Shown here in pieces: positions 38,648-46,283 of a stretch of 64,000 nucleotides of DNA (the first letter of the stretch is position 1; every line of letters begins with the position of its first letter). The position numbers and the translations under genes are program-made. The notes beneath the pieces were generated by a model. It saw nothing but the letters and a program-made list of their open reading frames with translations. It did no database searches and was not told the DNA's origin. Source of the DNA: Halochromatium roseum. GTDB lineage: Bacteria > Pseudomonadota > Gammaproteobacteria > Chromatiales > Chromatiaceae. The stretch is taken from the NCBI RefSeq assembly GCF_016653315.1, contig NZ_NHSH01000061.1, positions 310,001-374,000 on the forward strand. Reading direction: 5' to 3'.

Positions 38648-39036
38648 TGCCTTGGGCTCCAGACGCTGGTCGTTGAGCGAGCCATGGTACTCGCTCGGAG
38701 CCCGAGCCAAACTGAGCCGTGACGATCGGAAACCGAGCCGCAAGCAAGAGACTGGGGAGAGACCGCATGATGGTCATGAACAGCCGCCACACTCGGGGCA
38801 TTCTGCACACTTGATCCCGCTTGATCACACCGATCACACCGATCACACCGATCACCACGTATCATCAAGACCTGCTGACCAAGATGCGTGACCCATTCGA
38901 ACTGTCCAACTGGATCGACAGGCATCGATCGGTCTGACCGATCTCTGCCCAGCCAAGATGGCCGGCTCGCATCCCAGCCGGATCAACACGCCCGCTAATG
39001 CAACATCCAACATCCAATGAGCACCGATGAGCACCA
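38648..39036. other. Divergent intergenic region with short tandem repeats
   Basis: 389 bases between the hydrolase (leftward) and patatin (rightward) genes. It contains the 9-nt repeat at 38823-38849, a duplicated caacatc, and the 10-nt start-codon repeat at 39017-39046. No supported gene. Promoters for both flanking genes should lie here. Confidence 0.5.
38823..38849. repeat. 9-nt tandem repeat (gatcacacc)3
   Basis: Three perfect gatcacacc units with partial units on both sides (cttgatccc, gatcacca), in non-coding sequence upstream of the patatin gene. Confidence 0.85.
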
Positions 39037-39046
39037 ATGAGCACCG
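39017..39046 (+). repeat. 10-nt tandem repeat carrying three ATG codons at the patatin start
   Basis: Three units of atgagcacc plus one base. Because the unit is ten bases long, the ATGs at 39017, 39027 and 39037 lie in three different frames. The first opens a seven-codon frame whose TGA overlaps the ATG at 39037, the proposed patatin start; the second ends after seven codons at 39048-39050. Confidence 0.85.
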
Positions 39047-40095
39047 CTAAACCCGTCTCCAACGCGCATTCGCGGAGGGACCGCGAGCCACTCGCGGTCG
39101 ACCTCGCCCTGCAAGGCGGCGGCGCCCACGGCGCCTTTGCCTGGGGTGTGCTCGACCGACTGCTGCGGGAGCCCTGGCTGCGCATCGAGGCCATCTCCGG
39201 CACCTCGGCCGGGGCAATGAACGCGGCGGTGATGAGCGACGGCTACGCGGCGGACGGTGCCGCGGGTGCCCAGGCCGCGCTCGAAGGCTTCTGGCGCCGC
39301 GTCTCCGAGGCCGCCCGGCTGAGCCCACTGCAGCGCAGCCCGGTCGACATCCTGATGGGCCAGTGGACGATGGACCATTCGCCGTTCTTCCTCGGCATGG
39401 ACATGGCCTCGCGGCTATTCTCGCCCTACGACCTGAACCCACTCGACATCAACCCGCTGCGCGACATCCTCGCGGACTGCATCGACTTCAGCCGTCTGGC
39501 CGCATCGCCGATCAAGGTCTTCGCCACCGCGACCAACGTGCGCACCGGTCGCCCGCGCATCTTCCGCAATGCCGAGCTGACCCCGGATGCCCTGCTCGCC
39601 TCGGCCTGTCTGCCGATGATGTTCCGCGCCATCGAAATCGACGGCGAGGCCTACTGGGACGGCGGCTTCTCCGGTAACCCGACCATCTCGCCGCTGGTGC
39701 GCGAGTCCGATGCCCACGACACCATCCTGGTGCAGATCAACCCGGTGGAGCGCCCCGGCACGCCGAAGACCGCGCGCGACATCCTCAACCGCGAAAACGA
39801 GATCGCCTTCAACGCGCCGCTGCTTAAGGAACTGCGCATGATCGCGCTGTTGCGCCGGGTCGCTAATGCCGGCGACTGCGAGGGCGCGCGCTGGGCGGCG
39901 ATGCGCCTGCATCGCATCTCAAGCCCGGCGATGCTCGAGCTGGGCTACTCCTCCAAGCTCAATGCGGAATGGGCCTTTCTGCTGACGCTGCGCGACGAGG
40001 GCCGCCGTCGCGCCCAGGCCTTCTTGAGCGAGCATGGCGACGACCTGGGACAGCGCGCCAGCATCGATCTCGACACCCTGCTCGAGGAGGTCTAA
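39037..40095 (+). CDS. Patatin-like phospholipase
   Basis: 352-residue cytoplasmic-type patatin with a Ser-Asp dyad. LALQGGGAHGAFAWGVLDRLL carries the oxyanion-hole glycines, ISGTSAGAMNA the nucleophile Ser, and YWDGGFSGNPTISPLV the catalytic Asp (DGG). PRIFRNAELTPDALLASACLP is the usual middle block. Predicted to hydrolyse acyl esters; relatives often occur beside 3-hydroxybutyrate metabolism genes, and here bdhA lies 16 kb away. The start lies in a three-copy ATG repeat without a clear ribosome site. Confidence 0.92.
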   Translation: MSTAKPVSNAHSRRDREPLAVDLALQGGGAHGAFAWGVLDRLLREPWLRIEAISGTSAGAMNAAVMSDGYAADGAAGAQAALEGFWRRVSEAARLSPLQRSPVDILMGQWTMDHSPFFLGMDMASRLFSPYDLNPLDINPLRDILADCIDFSRLAASPIKVFATATNVRTGRPRIFRNAELTPDALLASACLPMMFRAIEIDGEAYWDGGFSGNPTISPLVRESDAHDTILVQINPVERPGTPKTARDILNRENEIAFNAPLLKELRMIALLRRVANAGDCEGARWAAMRLHRISSPAMLELGYSSKLNAEWAFLLTLRDEGRRRAQAFLSEHGDDLGQRASIDLDTLLEEV

Positions 40096-40182
40096 GCTCG
40101 CCTTCGACGTAGCGGCTCACTGATCGGTCGAGTCGATCATCCTTCCCTACCCTAACGCCGCGCGCGGCCGTCTCACCGGCCC

Positions 40183-40670
40183 TGCCCGGCAAGATCGACA
40201 CCATCATCGGCATGCGCCGCAGATGAGATCCAGAACGTGCCGGGCTGGGAGGCCTTCGTGCGCCACCTGCTCGATAACGAGGCGTTGCAGCTGCTGGAGG
40301 CCTATCTGATCCAGACGCTGACCCTGGATACGGGATCTGCACTCTTAGGAGGCTGTCCGACTTGTAGGCTAAGGGCCGCTGATCGTACAGAAACTCGCCG
40401 ATTTCGGAGCGCCTGCCTGAAATATAGCGGCCTGAGAGATTCTGCGAGCGATCTGGATTTCGCGTAGCAGCGTGTTCTGAGCGCAAGTCGGGCAGCCTGC
40501 TAGTGGCCGCGATCGGCGGCGGCATCGGCCTGCAGGCGATCATGGCCAACTTGGCCGCGCTTGACGACCGCATGCCCACCATCACCGCGCTGCACGAGGC
40601 GATCAACAATCGGCATCGATGGCATGGCGCTGCGAAGAGGAGGTCGCGCCCAAGCTGACCGACAGGCGTC
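40183..40670 (+). pseudogene. Unidentified membrane-protein remnant interrupted by a MITE
   Basis: Plus-strand fragments read KIDTIIGMRR (to 40220), then after a frameshift DEIQNVPGWEAFVRHLLDNE and ALQLLEAYLIQTLTLDTGSALL (to 40347), and beyond the inserted element VAAIGGGIGLQAIMANLAAL then DDRMPTITALHEAINNRH (40503-40610), followed by another shift. Removing the 153-bp element with one TA joins the two central frames exactly (GSALL-VAAIGGGIG), giving an amphipathic segment and one hydrophobic helix. I do not recognise the family. It follows the patatin gene by about 90 bases and may once have been its operon partner. Confidence 0.6.
40348..40500. mobile_element. 153-bp MITE with 17-bp terminal inverted repeats and TA duplication
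   Basis: Left end GGAGGCTGTCCGACTTG (40348-40364) and right end CAAGTCGGGCAGCCTGC (40484-40500) are inverted copies matching at 15 of 17 positions. The element is flanked by TA on both sides (40346-40347 and 40501-40502). A subterminal inverted pair (gggccgct / agcggcct) lies inside. It has no coding capacity, so it is a non-autonomous element. TA target sites are used by IS630/Tc1-type elements and by the IS427 group of IS5; I cannot decide between them. Confidence 0.8.
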
Positions 40671-40704
40671 GCTGTAGCCGCCGGTCCTCATTGTCGAGGC
40701 TCCC

Positions 40705-41196
40705 TCAGACGGTCAGCACACAGCCGCATTCAAGCCGGATCTCGTGCGGGGCAACCTGTCGGCTGACATGACCCTGTCGCACGTGCAGCACCAGCAGGGT
40801 GCGCGGGTCGAAGACGATGATGTCCTTGACGCCCTGCGAGAGATAAAAGGTTGGACCAATCTCCAGATCCTTCGCCTCGTAGCCAGGGCTCACCACCTCG
40901 ATCACCGCCTCTGGGATCAGCGTCAGGGCGCGATCCTGCTCCTCCTCGCTGGGCTCGCGGCAGAATACGGAGATATCGGGGCGCTTAAGGCCGTTCGGGA
41001 ACTGGATGTAGACGTCCATCGCATGGACACAGGCGCAGTCGACCGCATCCTCGGCGGGGCGAATGCTGCCGCTGATCCGCTCGACGTGCTTCTGGTGTCG
41101 ATAGAGGGGTTGCGCTTCCCAAATCGCCAGCCCGTTGACGATCTCCAAGCGGATGCCGAGCTCGTTAGCCCGAAGCAGTTGAGGGTCGATGCTCAT
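40705..41196 (-). CDS. Uma2-family (DUF820) PD-(D/E)XK protein
   Basis: 163 residues. LRRANELGIRLEIVNGLAIWE-type opening, NGLKRPDISVFCREPS and PEAVIEVVSPGYEAKDLE contain the conserved PD and ExxSP/K positions of Uma2 putative endonucleases, and DIIVFDPRTLLVLHV follows. These genes are abundant in cyanobacteria and purple bacteria and are thought to be mobile; their biological role is not established. Complete length for the family is about 180-190, so this one is slightly short at the N-terminus. Confidence 0.8.
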   Translation of the reverse strand: MSIDPQLLRANELGIRLEIVNGLAIWEAQPLYRHQKHVERISGSIRPAEDAVDCACVHAMDVYIQFPNGLKRPDISVFCREPSEEEQDRALTLIPEAVIEVVSPGYEAKDLEIGPTFYLSQGVKDIIVFDPRTLLVLHVRQGHVSRQVAPHEIRLECGCVLTV

Positions 41197-41440
41197 GAGG
41201 TCAGTGGCGGAAATCCGATCGTTCCTGCGCGCCCCGGCAGGGTCATTACGAGAGGCTAGCGAGGGCCAGAAGGCGGGTCAAGGCCTGCCGAGAAGGCCAA
41301 GCCGCGCCTCCGCATTAGGCATTGGCGACAGCGGCGATACCAACCTGACCCCTGCGTTGACACACTGGAGGCGCCGAGGCGCCGGCCCGCCAGGAAGCTT
41401 AACGCCTCGCTCCCAGTCCGAGACGAGGTTTTTGCAGAGC

Positions 41441-42018
41441 TCAATCAGGCTTGAACAGCAGGATCAGCTCGTCCTCGGCGCCAAGCTCGAGCGTCTGATC
41501 GCGGCCAGGATTGATCAGCACACCGCCATGTTTGTCGCGTCGACACCGCTGCCGACGAATGCCGATAGCGATGTTGTCGCGCGCATCCACGGCCTTCTGC
41601 AGCTCATCGAACACGCAACGCAGCTCGCGGCGCAATGCAACCCGAGCCAGCATATGACTGACGATGCGTGAGGTGACGACGATCTCCGTGTGCTCGTTCT
41701 CCAAGCGGTTCTCGAACAGTCGGCTGTTATCGGCGTCGGTCAGCTCCATCAGCACGTTGGGCCCCGCCGTATGGGCGGTCACCTCGCGCAGCAGCAGATA
41801 GGCGAGAATGGTGCGCGAATCGGATTCGGTGCTTTTTCGCAGCCGCTCACTGCGCAGCAGCAGCACGTTGTCGTAACTGCTTGGGTCGATGCCCGCCAGA
41901 TAGGCCGGTACGGTGTCGTCGAATGCGTGATGGCTGATGTTGACGGCGCTGCCAGGACCAATCGCCAACGCTGCTGGGTGAGGCAGGATTGTCGGTCCGT
42001 GGCTGATCGAGGATCACA
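41441..42018 (-). pseudogene. Truncated CASTOR/POLLUX-type ion channel (C-terminal part)
   Basis: The minus-strand frame SYDNVLLLRSERLRKSTESD, then SRTILAYLLLREV, PNVLMELTDADNSRLFENR, EIVVTSRIVSHMLARVALRR and ELRCVFDEL matches the RCK-like cytosolic domain of CASTOR/POLLUX-related channels, ending with IAIGIRRQRCRRDKHGGVLI and LGAEDELILLF. The pore region and first RCK half are absent. About 35 residues expected after VFDEL also seem missing, where the text jumps to QKAVDARDNIAIGI. The frame is open from a stop near 42019, and a TTG at 41968 could start a 175-residue product. Most likely a decaying gene. Confidence 0.6.
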
Positions 42019-42111
42019 GGCATTGGATGCGTCACGCACGGCTCCTTGAGGTTGATCGTGATGATGCGCCGCGGTTGCGCTCGAGCAACGGCGGCAGCAC
42101 CGCCCGCGTGA

Positions 42112-43536
42112 TCAGGACGACTGGCGAAGCGGCGCCACCTCGGTCACCGGCCCCGGATTCTTGGCCTCGACCTCGGCATAGAGCTGACTGAACGCGGTCT
42201 TGAGCGCGCCCTCGATCACCGGATGATAGAAGGGCATGCGCAGCACCTCGCCGACGGTCATGCGCTGCTCGATGGCCCAGGCCAGCAGATGCCCCAGATG
42301 CTCGCCGCGCGGCGCGATCATCTCGCTGCCGAGCAGCCGCCCACTGGCCTTGTCGGCGTAGACCCGCAGCACGCCGCGTGCCGCGCCCATCGCCCGCGCC
42401 CGGCCAACAGTCGAGAAGCTGACCTCGGCCACCGCGCTGCGGTCGGCGTCGATCTGATCGAAACGCGCGCCGACGGCGATGATGTTCGGATCACAGAAGT
42501 TGACATAGAACGGCGTCTTGCGCTGGAAGCGTTCGGCGGGTTGATCGATGTGCGCGGCGTTGTAGCCGGCAATCTTGCCCTCGTCGGTCGACTCATGCAG
42601 CACCTGACGCTCGCCGGTCACATCGCCGGCCAGGAACACCGGCAGGTCGCCGACCTGCATGGTCTGATCATCAAACGGCGGCACGCCACGGGCGTCCAGC
42701 GGCAGCCCGAGCACCTCCAGCCCCAGCCCCTCGACCGCCGGCACCCGACCGATGCTAGCCAGCACCTTGTCGACCAGCACCTTCTGATCGCCGGCCGTCA
42801 CTTGGATCTGCTCGCCCACCGACTCCAGCGTCGCCGTCGCCCCGAGATGGATCGCGAAGTCGTTGCGCATTAGCTCAATCGCGGTGCGATTGACCTCGGG
42901 GTCAGCGATACCCGCCACACGCTCGATCTGATCGAAGCCAGTGATGGTCACGCCCATGCGCGCCAGGCTCTGGCCCAACTCCAGGCCGATGGTGCCCATG
43001 CCGATGATCGCCATGCTCGCCGGCAGATCCTCAAGCTCAAAGACCTCATCGGTGGTGATCACGCGGTCGCCGAACTGGCGCCAGGGTGCCGGCAGGATCG
43101 GCGTCGAGCCGGTCGCGATCACCACCGCCTTGGCGCGGAAGCACTGACCGCCCGCCTCCACCAGCGTCGGCTCGAGCAGCCGCGCATAGTCCTGGATGAA
43201 GACGTCAGCGGGCAGCTTGTCAGTGCTACGACTGACCACGCCCTGGACGAAGCCATCGCGCAGCTCCTGCACATGCTTCATCGCCTCGCTGTGATCGATG
43301 CTGAGTCCGTCGTGGCCGTCGATGCCGAACTGGCCGAAATGGGTGCGACGGTAATACTCCTCGGCAATCTGGATCATCACCTTCGAGGGCATGCAGCCGA
43401 TGCGGGCGCAGGTGGTTCCAGGCTCACCGCCGTTGATGAGGACAAAGGTGCGCCCGGCGGCGCGCGCCTGGGCCATCACATTGAGCCCGGCACTGCCGGA
43501 GCCGATGATGACGATATCGATGTCACGTTCTTGCAT
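42112..43536 (-). CDS. Dihydrolipoyl dehydrogenase family flavoprotein
   Basis: 474 residues, pyridine nucleotide-disulfide oxidoreductase. FAD-binding IIGSGSAGLNVMAQARAAG at the N-terminus; redox-active pair in TTCARIGCMPSK (CxxxxC); NAD(P)-binding AIIGMGTIGLELGQSLARMG in the middle; second FAD motif VFLAGDVTG; dimerisation domain with the His-Glu site YHPVIEGALKTAF near the end. The fold and disulfide are those of E3 enzymes, but no 2-oxo acid dehydrogenase genes lie nearby, so the electron acceptor is uncertain. Its 3' neighbour is the channel pseudogene; upstream lies the GntP-type permease. Confidence 0.88.
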   Translation of the reverse strand: MQERDIDIVIIGSGSAGLNVMAQARAAGRTFVLINGGEPGTTCARIGCMPSKVMIQIAEEYYRRTHFGQFGIDGHDGLSIDHSEAMKHVQELRDGFVQGVVSRSTDKLPADVFIQDYARLLEPTLVEAGGQCFRAKAVVIATGSTPILPAPWRQFGDRVITTDEVFELEDLPASMAIIGMGTIGLELGQSLARMGVTITGFDQIERVAGIADPEVNRTAIELMRNDFAIHLGATATLESVGEQIQVTAGDQKVLVDKVLASIGRVPAVEGLGLEVLGLPLDARGVPPFDDQTMQVGDLPVFLAGDVTGERQVLHESTDEGKIAGYNAAHIDQPAERFQRKTPFYVNFCDPNIIAVGARFDQIDADRSAVAEVSFSTVGRARAMGAARGVLRVYADKASGRLLGSEMIAPRGEHLGHLLAWAIEQRMTVGEVLRMPFYHPVIEGALKTAFSQLYAEVEAKNPGPVTEVAPLRQSS

Positions 43537-43700
43537 GGTTCAACCCCAGCCCGATCTCAGCGGGCGATGATCAGTATGGAAGAGGAGTAATAAGGTGATT
43601 GCCGGAAAGACTCGCACTGCAGAATGCAGACCCCAAAGGCCCATGAGACGACGACAGCGCTAACCGAAAAAACTGCGGATTCGAACAGATCATCACCGCC

Positions 43701-45287
43701 TCAGAACGAGCCAAACAACAACCCAAGGACGATGATCGTGATCAGCGCAACCAGGGTGCCGCCGATCATCACCACCGCGATGTCGCGATAGCTGCCCTTG
43801 TGGCTGACGCCCGCGATGGCGAGCAGCGTCACCACGGCACCGTTGTGCGGTAGGCTCGAAAGACCGCCCGAGGCGATCGAGGCGACCCGGTGCATCAGCT
43901 CCGGATCGATGCCGGCGGCCACTGCCAGCTCTGCATAGGTGTCGCCGAGTGCCTGCAGCGTGATCATCAGCCCGCCCGAGGCCGAGCCGGTGATGCCGGC
44001 GACGACGTTGGTCGCCACCGCCAGCGAGACCAGCGGCCCACCGTCGAGCGAGAGGAAGGCGGCGCTGATCAGCTCGAACGCCGGCAGCGCGGCGATCACG
44101 GCGCCGAAGCCAACCATGCTCGCGGTATTCAAGACCGGCAGCACTGAGGCATTGGCGCCCGCATCCAGGGTTGCGCGCAGTGCTTTCAGGCGCTGGAGAT
44201 TACCGGCGATCAGCGCCAGGATGCCGGCCAGCAATGCCGTCGCCACCGACCAGATACCGCCGACCGCCGCCAACGAGGTCGCACCCCAAGCTGGCTCAGC
44301 AAGGAAGTCGGTATCCAACCAGGGCAGCACCACCAGACTCATCAGCAGGTTGGTGGCGACCACCACCAAAATCGGCAGCACCGCCAACACGAAGACCGGC
44401 TCCTGTGCGCTGCGCTGGCCATGGTCGCACTCGGCTGGATCGAAGACATCGGTCGTGCTCGCACGCTCGCGCAGCAGCCCATCCGCGGCCAGATCCGCCG
44501 CCGAGCGAGACTCAAGCGCGGTCGCTGCTGGCGCTGGCCCGGCAGGGTTTATCGCCGGATCAGTCCGGCTTGTGCCAGCCGGTTGCGTGTCGGCCAGCAT
44601 CGCATCATCCTTGCTCGGATCAGCTTGCACTGCCGGCTGATAGCCCTCTCCCCGGCGCCGCGCCTGCGCGGCGACCAGCCCCAGCCACCAGAGCCCGAAC
44701 AGCAGCATGATCGCCGCGGCAATCATGCCGAGCCCTGGCGCGGCAAAGGGCGTGGTGCCAAACCAGGGCATCGGGATCGCGTTCTGGATCGCCGGTGTGC
44801 CCGGCATCGCGGTCATGGTGAAGGTAAAGGCCCCAAGCGCGACCGTTGCCGGGATCAGCCGGTGCGGGATCTCGGCACGCTGGAACAGCGCCGCGGCGAC
44901 CGGCACGATGACGAAGGCGACGACGAATAGGCTGATGCCGCCGTAGGTCAGCAGCGCACAGGCGATGACCACCGCGAGGATGGCATGCTGGGTGCCCAGC
45001 GCCCGCGTCAGCCCATGCGCAATCGCCAGCGCCGAGCCACTATCGTCCATCAGCTTGCCGAACAGCGCACCGAGCAGAAACAACGGGAAGAACTGCGCGA
45101 TGAAGCCGGTGGCGCCGGTCATAAAGGTCTGGGTCCAGCTCGCCAGTAGCGGCTCGCCGGCAATCGCGGCAGCCACCAGTGCCGCAGCGGGCCCGACCAG
45201 CAGCACGCTCCAACCGCGGTAGGCAAAGGCGATCAACACGCCGAGGCCAGCCAAGATACCCAACAAACCCATCCAGTCAGCCGCCAT
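43701..45287 (-). CDS. GntP-family permease
   Basis: 528-residue carboxylate/proton symporter with about twelve helices. TFMTGATGFIAQFFPLFLLGALFGKLMDDSGSA, CALLTYGGISLFVVAFVIVPVA, ALGAFTFTMTAMPGTPAIQN and SASGGLMITLQALGD-type segments define the gluconate/organic acid family. A central polar insertion of about 90 residues (about 215-305) is longer than in GntP itself. Relatives move gluconate, hydroxybutyrate or other hydroxy acids; bdhA at 55.2 kb makes 3-hydroxybutyrate a reasonable but unproven substrate. Confidence 0.88.
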   Translation of the reverse strand: MAADWMGLLGILAGLGVLIAFAYRGWSVLLVGPAAALVAAAIAGEPLLASWTQTFMTGATGFIAQFFPLFLLGALFGKLMDDSGSALAIAHGLTRALGTQHAILAVVIACALLTYGGISLFVVAFVIVPVAAALFQRAEIPHRLIPATVALGAFTFTMTAMPGTPAIQNAIPMPWFGTTPFAAPGLGMIAAAIMLLFGLWWLGLVAAQARRRGEGYQPAVQADPSKDDAMLADTQPAGTSRTDPAINPAGPAPAATALESRSAADLAADGLLRERASTTDVFDPAECDHGQRSAQEPVFVLAVLPILVVVATNLLMSLVVLPWLDTDFLAEPAWGATSLAAVGGIWSVATALLAGILALIAGNLQRLKALRATLDAGANASVLPVLNTASMVGFGAVIAALPAFELISAAFLSLDGGPLVSLAVATNVVAGITGSASGGLMITLQALGDTYAELAVAAGIDPELMHRVASIASGGLSSLPHNGAVVTLLAIAGVSHKGSYRDIAVVMIGGTLVALITIIVLGLLFGSF

Positions 45288-45602
45288 CAGAGCCCCCTCG
45301 CACTACGCTGAAGATCCCGTCTTATTCACTGGCGACAAACAGGCTCATGGTCTGTCTGCCGCTGCCATGGCACGATAGCGAGCGGACTGAGGAGAAAGAA
45401 GAGCTAGGAGCGCGATAGTTGCTGAGAGCGCAGTTTTTGGCACCGCACTGCATACTATCGATTGCCCGAGGTCCAGTACCAGTTGCCTGGGACCCAGAAC
45501 CCGAGCAACGAAGTAGCGTCTGCCGCGGTCTTGTTATCCCGCAAGCGCAACCGGAGCTAAAAAGTGCGTCGCCAGTGAGGCGCAGTTCGCGATCAATCCA
45601 AG
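45288..45602. other. Intergenic region with a motif shared with 56.2 kb
   Basis: 315 bases with no supported gene. It holds the upstream region of the leftward permease and the 15-base motif at 45410-45424 that recurs exactly upstream of the SLC13 gene. Confidence 0.45.
45410..45424. repeat. Copy 1 of shared intergenic 15-mer
   Basis: GCGCGATAGTTGCTG, followed ten bases later by a T-run. Identical to 56230-56244. Confidence 0.7.
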
Positions 45603-46112
45603 ATGCGTGAGACCGAGCCCTCCAGCGGCGGCAAAATGCCAAAGCCGCGCTGTATCAGCGGAGTCGAACGCCTGTCACCTTCACTCTCAGAGCCGGCTTT
45701 GTTTGAACGCTTCATGCGCGAGTTTGGTGATGAAGAGTCTGCGGTCGTGACCGATATGGTCGGCCATGAACTCATCATCGACGCTTCGCTATTCCTCGAT
45801 CTGAAGGGGCGTTGGAAGATCCAAAAAGGCGAGCGGGCGAAATGGCTGCTCTTTACCGCCATCAACATCCAGCGCCCGGACGAGATTTGGCTGGAGCCAG
45901 GTCGCCGCGGCGGACCAGACAAGCGTTACTATCTGAGCTGATGTGGGTATGCGGGGTTGGCTAGCCTGTCTCGCGGTCTTTGAGCGTGCTCAAGACGCCA
46001 GCGGCGCTTGGTCTGGACGCACAAACTTCGCGACTACACAGTACGGCTAGCCGAACGGAAGCGTGACAAGGAGATCGTCGAGGGAAAATTGATCTATCGG
46101 AGGTGGGATTAG
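45603..46112 (+). pseudogene. Decayed MuF C-terminal PBECR2-type nuclease domain
   Basis: Frame one (45603-45941) ends INIQRPDEIWLEPGRRGGPD then KRYYLS and a stop. A second frame continues GWLACLAVFERAQDASGAWS, then GRTNFATTQYG (to about 46020). The first frame resumes with LRDYTVRLAERKRDKEIVEG, then KLIYRRWD and a stop at 46110-46112. Joined, they follow the order of the phage Barnase-EndoU-ColicinE5/RelE-like (PBECR2) domain found at the C-terminus of Mu-like head protein F: PDEIWL, RRYY, vFE-W-G-TxF, YLxxxRxGxLIYRR. Two compensating frameshifts and the missing head-protein portion mark it as a remnant. Confidence 0.55.
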
Positions 46113-46283
46113 GGGCAGGGCGTTGCCCCCATCCGGGATGATCACTGGTGAGCCACGTCCCGACCTCGCAATCAACCGTTACGCCTTTAACCTAGCGCTT
46201 TCTCCGTCTGTTTTCAACCAGAGAGATGGTCGTGTTCTAGTCGCAAGCGGTATCTCAGCACCAATCATGAGGAAAGCACATCA

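Noticed and set aside
46112-46129. Short GC hairpin (GGGGCA / TGCCCC) before the restriction gene considered as a terminator
   Set aside because: Only a six-base stem and no T-run follows; too weak to call.
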